Below, piece by piece: positions 61,501 to 64,000 of a stretch of 64,000 nucleotides of DNA. Numbering within the stretch: position 1 is the first letter of the stretch; each line of letters begins with the position of its first letter. A program made the position numbers and the translations under genes. Source of the DNA: Denitratimonas yunnanensis (SeqCode). GTDB taxonomy: Bacteria; Pseudomonadota; Gammaproteobacteria; Xanthomonadales; Xanthomonadaceae. The stretch is taken from assembly GCA_026410415.1 (NCBI GenBank), contig JAPMLR010000007.1, positions 1 to 64,000 on the forward strand, in the 5' to 3' direction. The notes under the pieces were generated by a model, which worked only from the letters and a program-made list of their open reading frames with translations, had not been told where the DNA came from and did not search any database.

Positions 61501-63060
61501 GCCAGCTGGACGTGTGCCATCGAAGGCGAGGGCGATTCGGTGTGCCATGACATCAGTGGCACCGGCCCCACGCTCGATGCCGGCGCGGACCTGCACGTCG
61601 GCGATGTACTCAAGATTGCGCTGCGGGTGCAGGTGCATCCGGCTTTCCTCGGCGCTCTGGAAAACGCCGCCTACGTGGTGCCGGAGGATGGTGCCGTTGA
61701 TCCCACTCCGGACGACCACAGCGCGCCGCCGGTGGTGACGGACGTGGTGCGTCGCCCTGATCTTTCCGTGAGCAAGACCAATGGCGTTGCCCAGTCGGTA
61801 GCGGGCGAACAGGTGAACTACGTCATTACCGTGGCCAACCTCGGCCCGTCCGATGCGCCCGAGGTGCTGGTACAGGACTTCCTGCCACAGCAGCTGCACA
61901 GCGCAAGCTGGACGTGCATCGCGCAGTCGGGCACGGGCGATTGCGGCCTTGCATCGGGCCAGGGGTCGATCAACCGGACGGTCTCGATCCCCGCTGGCGA
62001 AACCTTGATGTGGCAGCTTTCCGCGACGCTGCGTTCGTCGGCACTCGGCGAGTTGTCGAATACGGCCACCGCGCAGGTGCTCGGGGATGCAATTGATCCG
62101 GATCCGGCCAACAACAGCGCGACGGATACTGACGAGATCGTTACCCGTGCGGACCTGTCTTTGGCGGTGACAGCGCCGCAGGCCTACGATCCAGCCAGCA
62201 CCCAGCCGATGCCCTATCAGGTGGGCGTGCTCAATGGCGGCCCATCGGATGCGTCGTTGACCGTGGTGTCGATCCAGTTCAATCATGCGGTCACGCACAC
62301 CACGCCATCGTGCACGCCGGCACAGGGCAGCCAGATCGCGTGCAGCATCGAGGCGATTCCCGCCGGCAGCACCGGCTCGTTCACGCTTGGACTGCGTGCG
62401 CTTCCAGCAGCTCCGTCCACGCTCACGGGCAGCCTCAGCGTGGGTTCGCAGACCGCCGATCCGGTGCCGGGCAACAACACGGCGGCATCCACCACCCTGT
62501 TGCTTGCCGGCGTGGACATCGAAGCCACCATCGACGATGGCCGTATCGGGCTCTCGCCAGGCGATTCCACGCGCTACACCATCCGGATACGCAACATTGG
62601 TTCGGTCGATGCCGTCGATGCGCGCGTGGTGGTCCCGATCGCGGTCGAGCTGGTCGATGCGCAGTGGCAATGCAATGCACCTTCCGGTGCCGTGTGCTCG
62701 GCCAGCGGTACGGGTGACATCGACGACCTCGTCGTATTGCCGGCCGGCGCAACGCTGACCTACACCCTCGACGCGACACTGGATCCGGCCATCGACGTGC
62801 TGTTGCACAACATCGTCGAGCAGACCGTCACGGTGGAAGTGGATGAGGGTCAGATCGAAGTCAATGAACAGAACAACGCCGACAACGACACCAACTTGAT
62901 CTTCAAGCTGATCTTCAGGGATGGATTCGAGGATCCTCCGGCGGTGCTGCGGGGCGAGCCACACGCTGCGCTGGACGGGATCGGGGCCCTGCCTGTGGCC
63001 ATGCGCGTGCCATCCGATGACAGGATGTCGTGGTGGTGCGACGGGAGGAGGGCGGCATGA
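49507..63060 (+). CDS. giant secreted DUF11 / beta-propeller protein
   Basis: A 4,517-residue exported protein, start GTG at 49507 with AGGGGA upstream and a signal peptide to about residue 36 (ending TALA). It consists of DUF11 (Ig-like) repeats, each with the TVTxxNxGPSDA opening and a short disulfide loop (WTC...C, then G-x-G-x-ID), and of lactonase-type beta-propellers (blades with LSPDGRHLYVAG). About nine DUF11-like units fill residues 38-1000. Then propellers interrupt successive DUF11 units: residues 1005-1807 (about 800, probably two propellers), 1942-2335, 2419-2811, 2991-3378 and 3510-3881. Several plain DUF11 units follow to about 4475, then the tail LIFRDGFED. It is probably a surface adhesin or secreted fibre; no catalytic site is evident. 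Its stop overlaps the PpiC gene. Confidence 0.88.
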   Translation: MTTQPSRSHSRSFSFNRHACRVLLALAALVPATALAAPTLSIQFDPVPADNYTPGGTASVTVVLSNGSAEGTTAAADVAATLAALPTGVTIQSSSRSCAASGADSECGNVDTGDGLYSGGSIGVGGSLTITATLNFALNATGDKQITVTGSADGVTSVTDNHSFSRTPVTDLAVSATAVVTSSPAGNCPSNATTYTPGCVSTYTVVVDNNGPDDANGARLSMSRTEGTAEGISRVCTASGGAVCPAASGGGAMNNDQIATFPAGGKLTYTVTVLHATTDTYAGAGISASIALPDSPAGLIDRDTGNNSASSTARTRNSAANLSATVTPTTIASPATHCPGGTTVYTPGCASAYTVEILNAGPDAATGASVSMSRLEASNAGFSWTCTATGGVTCPAASGLEPLSEAAIATFPKDGKLTYTITVTHASPELYASAGIIALVTAPATPIDINPGNNEASASRSIDRRAALRVVKRAVQNGSPVTSVPANVAFDYEITVYNDGPSDVGNSGSDPANPQIDASGPALVLNDTFDTRLEGVSGACIPSGGNPCWTLCPSTLRWSGDGGEPASATNCPVEAVVGSGSQIAQRFSLRAGSSSRLFTRVNVPEVSGIVTVDNTASVVMSTCGGAPDCHQVNLVGDGAQRTSMASVEVSPSAMAALDVANVGGGSAVPGTTHSYTVTVTNSGFMRLDGTAIQGSFPLATAGNLDGFLPGTVSWQCEAFNNACCSSTSNECGLGEPTQPVTANTLAAAVNLPANSWVEITLTGTIDPRAQADVALSASVTAPGVDDPIAASANTTLTPQRQLTLSKRLYQRDDEGANPRFFYEIIASNNGPSFAPGASLIDDETTVGDESFDFSMAEWSCQAHPAPAPMVAPEATRCRVAPSIPALPPNTGNGAINSGDLLLDLMPGGRAVVRLEVNTTDEATSPVVNTAELSLSGSNTVTASASASLSSTYTLKASKGDGVDVAHPGAAHLYEITVVNEGPDDAYDVHVRDAMPAALQNVQWTCAATSPVPGDIEKLGKAGDGGLPGRVLTVSGEGRHVYVLGADQAGHPVLYVFNRNATPGLDYGKVDLDPIDIEADGVNDPDDTGSVVNGMAGPVDLALSPDGAVLYVLSRDVATSQHNVTAFHRATNPLDPGYGQLSYAGTTATVMGFPRRIAVSATHIYVAGTASAAGAGSVEVFRPALANQVPVAVAASTVAAPSAAGPMALNAAATELFVASTDTSGIFRYAIAPASAGAGAGKLSKNAELGASVEHFAGIGDLVLAANGRDLYVHAANGTAPRIGSVRFTGEQVSSAVYGAGAAAVLSGNVRLALSPDGEHLIGVNPDANLLFTLRRNPITGTLSGVGDTGPDADFEQVLRRNGTPAVVELDVPTDVMVSPDNRHVLVASASIDGPIGPLAVFSRRAPPPRLGFIELDRQGDIIPDETQSTIDDLTAPTDVVVRGRHVYSISLADAAITMFERRSAQVGPEDEDGRHLTFKKVWRNGEGGIVNMTRPERLLLSPDGRSLFVTSLDGDSLVVFSRDTTSGELTFRQSFTRGQGGYPGGYPGLRGAHGLAMDSGSQYLYVAGSFEATIAIFSHDSSAAQPLTYQSSIAPGSGGATGLNGIRDLVVTQNGQQLLGVAATANTVLVFDRQSNGNLSFVQALNLGANQRPMALALSPSINNSDNAHVYVVAQNSHALHVLRRVLDTTSPQFGRVQQLVAINPSSGAPARMTGPRDVAVSADGKRVYVAAEFGASLVAFDRYDNATSSNYGRLALAETRSQDVDAVDGIAAPYAVAVSSDSRNVYVAGFDSNALASFSVGTGSMCSATGSGDIDDRVTIRAGGAVSYTVSATIRPDATGMLENTVEVEADGDSASASDTTTLLTSAKLEVSKTNNQIAVVPGTPVHYEVTVRNLGPGNVVGNLDDSSVASVTDLFGCTGTSGNYDCSASPFVPGSIAWTCSASGSGALDFIGAQRDGVAGVSGLAGISSLALIPAGDAAADPSAVRGTFLVGASVDDDALVFFRRDNLTGELSFHSRINHGGPASLEGARSVAVSADGRWLFVASRTSDSLNVFALSGSDSVPLEVEHQAEMRNPAIKGLDQALHVITLAGNGGGEHVYVAGSNDHAVAAFAYDGNALAHVGSYVNGQGAVLGLADVEYLVASPSGEHVYALSGSGASVAQFSRNKDTGALTYVARFTAGTLGVAMDGVSSATFDADGKYLYLTASAANRIVVLARVTDAGAGNFGSLSLASSIAQGEQGAQGLLTPRRVVLTADRQHLYVTSQTGSSIAWFSVHPQTGALAYLGIRNNRSAGVEGLSGATGLVLDPVLDQIYIAGTLDRAIAHFARQSDSWCPPNGTGLLDGVAVNIAAGGRITFQLDAQVRSELVGNLENVASVNWRSAGCGGLGGATLSECGSQATDTDIPSNLADLSITKDDGLAEFDGLSGATALAGDLRNVYVAGTGDNGIGMFQRQADASTGVGLRYLGALRAGQSGITGLAGVVDLLVSADGKHLYAASPVDNAVTAFARNAATGRLSQIDMEQDGLLGVSGLAGARALALSADGAHLYVAGGFSNAVAIFRRDNDSASANFGKLSFVTMVQAGVNGVSGIEAPLALKLSSTDDHLYVLGGAGDTLVAFSRQKNSGSGNFGRLEQIGRYQNATAGVLGMNQVRSLTLSADGAHVYVLGADAGTLVHFSRNAADGKLTFVPHSAEAAVLIVPDLSGATRLRLGIDGRLYAAAQAQSAILAFGLDAGGKPVLENVVRNGDEPADPSQTRVDGLSGVVDVALIEDVGGLILYAAATQDAALTVFTVDAGEPTYVGAIFDGMGGVAPGDTVTYTIVVSNHGPSDVLRARVVDAFPVEFEQVTWTCSGFAGGECPVGGSGNIDVEVKLPNGSHVQFAANGLVAAQAGGRLINTATVEAIGVLDPNMGNNSATDGDTVLSPAMDLSIMVDDNDCDTNDPDCEEVTQATPGGPVTYRVIAANAGPTYASGTLVGDTLPTSLYDVSWSCRATPEAGLLEELALAEANFDTGYRAMAIDTLGRHVYAVGTRTDAQGTRDTLVVLQRDPLTGVLTRLRSYSDGEVAPLPGGGGNAPAVRGIAGAVDVTITGDGRFVYVAGQAADAIAVFERDVDSGQLAWRSQVQDGEMGVDGIGGIATLALSPDGRHLYAGGASDHAIAGFSIHATTGALSQVSLIRQEQAGVNGLNGVSDLAFDASGALLFATATINRSVTAFRRASGNGVLSHLVGIEDGQVNVTASLLSPSALWVHEDRVFVADAQGDKVNLLRFVDDEEPGFELDEVIALDDDDVAFSQRPVALAFDPDQARLYVASAESGQLHLYSLLDEQARRVDSYDTTTSVALDQVVAVVFAPNLRQLYAATRGDGMIATLAREFGSRCPLSGRGALGTQRVDIGPGGFVSFQVAGRIFANATGSLSYSVSVDPRVLAFETQPTDNRATDTDTLVPAPDMETRKLRNTADEDVIAGLPVSYRIEAENHGVSDALGAWMTDDLPLFPTVAGGLVAGSGEWSCAANLPLAAGAHLGATLEPRIADLSALANSPDGRRWFGVSRSGNALVELRLDAAGEIESVHRYLDGDDAGGTAIVGLAGASHLAVSPDGAHLYVTAATSNSVLVFALGGNDPVFVQKLTSGSAGVAGLQGATHVVVSADGRFVYTAAVPSAAANSAIALFRRDAYSGELSFVERIQDGLGTFQPDSNVIRGVRKLHLSADGRQLYAIATVSQSLARFDVDANTGVLRYAGVLRGIGSTPLPALAGARDLVATPGDDQFYVLSNQGIALFARALNGSLALVSVTPASAAATPRALAMDTWGSRLYLADAQGAVHLYARQWSDGALEHRFTLPPVTTAEPGALLHLPPLGEVMLTQAGADAGLTRLIEQPVSRCMAEEGSESELPAQIDLGVSGSSLLHYAATVHPSARGILRNVARTVPGAGFDPNPDNDEGIDEATILVVSDLSISKTGPVTGVAGEYVDYVISVTNTGPSNALGIRVMDDLDPAKFRDASWTCAIEGEGDSVCHDISGTGPTLDAGADLHVGDVLKIALRVQVHPAFLGALENAAYVVPEDGAVDPTPDDHSAPPVVTDVVRRPDLSVSKTNGVAQSVAGEQVNYVITVANLGPSDAPEVLVQDFLPQQLHSASWTCIAQSGTGDCGLASGQGSINRTVSIPAGETLMWQLSATLRSSALGELSNTATAQVLGDAIDPDPANNSATDTDEIVTRADLSLAVTAPQAYDPASTQPMPYQVGVLNGGPSDASLTVVSIQFNHAVTHTTPSCTPAQGSQIACSIEAIPAGSTGSFTLGLRALPAAPSTLTGSLSVGSQTADPVPGNNTAASTTLLLAGVDIEATIDDGRIGLSPGDSTRYTIRIRNIGSVDAVDARVVVPIAVELVDAQWQCNAPSGAVCSASGTGDIDDLVVLPAGATLTYTLDATLDPAIDVLLHNIVEQTVTVEVDEGQIEVNEQNNADNDTNLIFKLIFRDGFEDPPAVLRGEPHAALDGIGALPVAMRVPSDDRMSWWCDGRRAA

Positions 63061-64000
63061 GGCGTGCATCCGCGACCGTGTTTGCTGCCCTCGCCGTGGC
63101 ATTCGCTGCAGGCGGCGTCGCAGGCTTCACCCTGGCGCGAAGTGGGCAGGGCACATCCGACAATGAAGTGCCTGCGCGCTGGGTGGCACGCATCGATGAC
63201 AACTACATCGCCGAGAGTGCCTTCATCGACGAGATGCGGCGACGCGGTGGCGAACGCCCGGGCCAGTTCCAGGAGCTGGAGCAGAAGCGCCAGTTGCTCG
63301 ACGATCTTGTCTATCGTGCCGCGCTGGTGAAGGCCGCCGAGCGTGCTGGAGTGACGGCGCAGCCGGAGCTGCGCCGGGCCGTGGACCAGCTCATCGCCAA
63401 CCGTTACCTGCAGGACACCTTGCGCCAGACCCAGCGCGAGTTGAATGTCAGCGATGACGAAGTGCGCGCCTTCTACGACAAGAGTGCCGACGAATACAGC
63501 GTGCCGGCGCGCAAGCGCGTGGCGATGTTGAAGATATCGGTATCGCCCGATGCCGGCGAGCCGGCCTGGAACGAAGCGCTGGCAAAGATGCGCGACGCTC
63601 GTACCCAGGCACAGAAGCTCGATGCCGGCGTACCGCACTTTGGCCCGCTGGCGCGCGATTTTTCCGACGATCCGGCCTCGCGCTATCGCGGTGGCGTGAT
63701 CGGCTGGATCGCCGAAGGCCGCAGCGACCGCTACAGCCACGACCGCGCCGTGATCGACGCCACCCGCGCACTGGACGAACCGGGCAGCCTGTCCGATGTG
63801 CTGCGCGGACAGGATGGCGTCTATCTGGTCCGGTTGGTCGAAAGCGAACCGCGCCAGACACGCAGTTTCGACCAGCTCGCTGCCGGCATCCGCCAACGTC
63901 TGATGCAACAACGTCTGGCCGAATCCGAGCAGCAATTCCGCCAGCGTTTGATGCGCGAGGTTGGCGTGGAAGTGCGTGAATCCGTGCTCGCCGCGATCTC
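63057..64000 (+). CDS. PpiC-type peptidyl-prolyl isomerase (truncated by the window edge)
   Basis: At least 314 residues, open to the window end. An N-terminal hydrophobic segment (ATVFAALAVAFAAGGVAGFT) acts as signal peptide or membrane anchor. A SurA/PrsA-like N-terminal helical region follows (RQLLDDLVYRAALVKAAERA), then a parvulin domain around residues 155-270: SVPARKRVAMLKISVSPDAG, DFSDDPASRYRGGVIGWIAE and GQDGVYLVRLVESE. Such periplasmic proteins hold and fold exported proteins. The ATG overlaps the giant gene's stop by 4 bp, so it is probably made with, and may be dedicated to, that protein. The 3' end is missing. Confidence 0.88.
   Translation, partial: MRRASATVFAALAVAFAAGGVAGFTLARSGQGTSDNEVPARWVARIDDNYIAESAFIDEMRRRGGERPGQFQELEQKRQLLDDLVYRAALVKAAERAGVTAQPELRRAVDQLIANRYLQDTLRQTQRELNVSDDEVRAFYDKSADEYSVPARKRVAMLKISVSPDAGEPAWNEALAKMRDARTQAQKLDAGVPHFGPLARDFSDDPASRYRGGVIGWIAEGRSDRYSHDRAVIDATRALDEPGSLSDVLRGQDGVYLVRLVESEPRQTRSFDQLAAGIRQRLMQQRLAESEQQFRQRLMREVGVEVRESVLAAI

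Overview
The window is GC-rich chromosomal DNA with dense, often 4-bp-overlapping genes. It looks like a gammaproteobacterium of the Xanthomonadales/Lysobacterales type. The pointers are a PilR closely matching the Xanthomonas/Xylella form, an ECF43-like sigma factor paired with a Ser/Thr kinase, dispersed short palindromic repeats, and many secreted proteins with Xanthomonad-style tails. It appears to be a facultative anaerobe able to reduce nitrite: it carries a cytochrome cd1 nitrite reductase, an NnrS protein, an Fnr-family regulator and a class III (anaerobic) ribonucleotide reductase. The genus cannot be fixed from this window.

Layout. 0-3.7 kb: a leftward nucleic-acid-processing cluster (beta-CASP nuclease, an 80-residue unknown protein, a DEDDh exonuclease) and a separate WYL-domain regulator. 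Both transcription units carry the same palindromic operator, and an inverted-repeat element lies between them. 3.8-8.3 kb: fumC, a PhnD-like binding protein, tRNA-Leu and tRNA-Val, metF and a DUF4124 protein. 8.4-12.7 kb: a five-gene rightward operon of an M15 peptidase and an Mla/Mce-type lipid transporter. 12.7-18.4 kb: a PAS-LuxR regulator diverging from a BON/CsbD/DUF1328 envelope-stress operon, then nnrS, sirB2 and an Fnr-type regulator. 18.5-29 kb: a Ser/Thr kinase fused to a formylglycine-enzyme-like domain, an FHA protein, an M28 peptidase, mscL, an FAH-family enzyme, pilR and rapA.

29-36.9 kb: a TonB receptor diverging from nirS, with an FNR box between them, then a tandem array of terminators, a DUF1615 lipoprotein, a 5'-nucleotidase and nadK. 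36.9-39.7 kb: a leftward operon of secreted proteins with a dockerin-like, a cohesin-like and a cohesin-plus-IPTL-CTERM product. 40-42 kb: a two-component system whose kinase and regulator genes are separated by repeats and a 176-bp duplication. 42-46.4 kb: pyrH, a PhnA protein, and a coupled sigma factor/kinase pair. 46.6-49.3 kb: an anaerobic ribonucleotide reductase operon in which the glycyl-radical domain is a separate 61-residue gene, preceded by two NrdR boxes. 49.5-63 kb: one 13.5-kb gene for a secreted protein of DUF11 domains with beta-propellers nested inside them, overlapping a PpiC-type foldase gene cut by the right edge.

How the parts may work together. The Fnr-type regulator is the natural candidate to control nirS, nnrS and the nrdD operon, each of which has an FNR-like box upstream, so anaerobic respiration and anaerobic DNA precursor synthesis may switch on together. 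The strongest leads for novelty are the split glycyl-radical reductase, the propeller-in-DUF11 giant protein, the WYL-controlled nuclease module, and the cohesin/dockerin-like CTERM operon.
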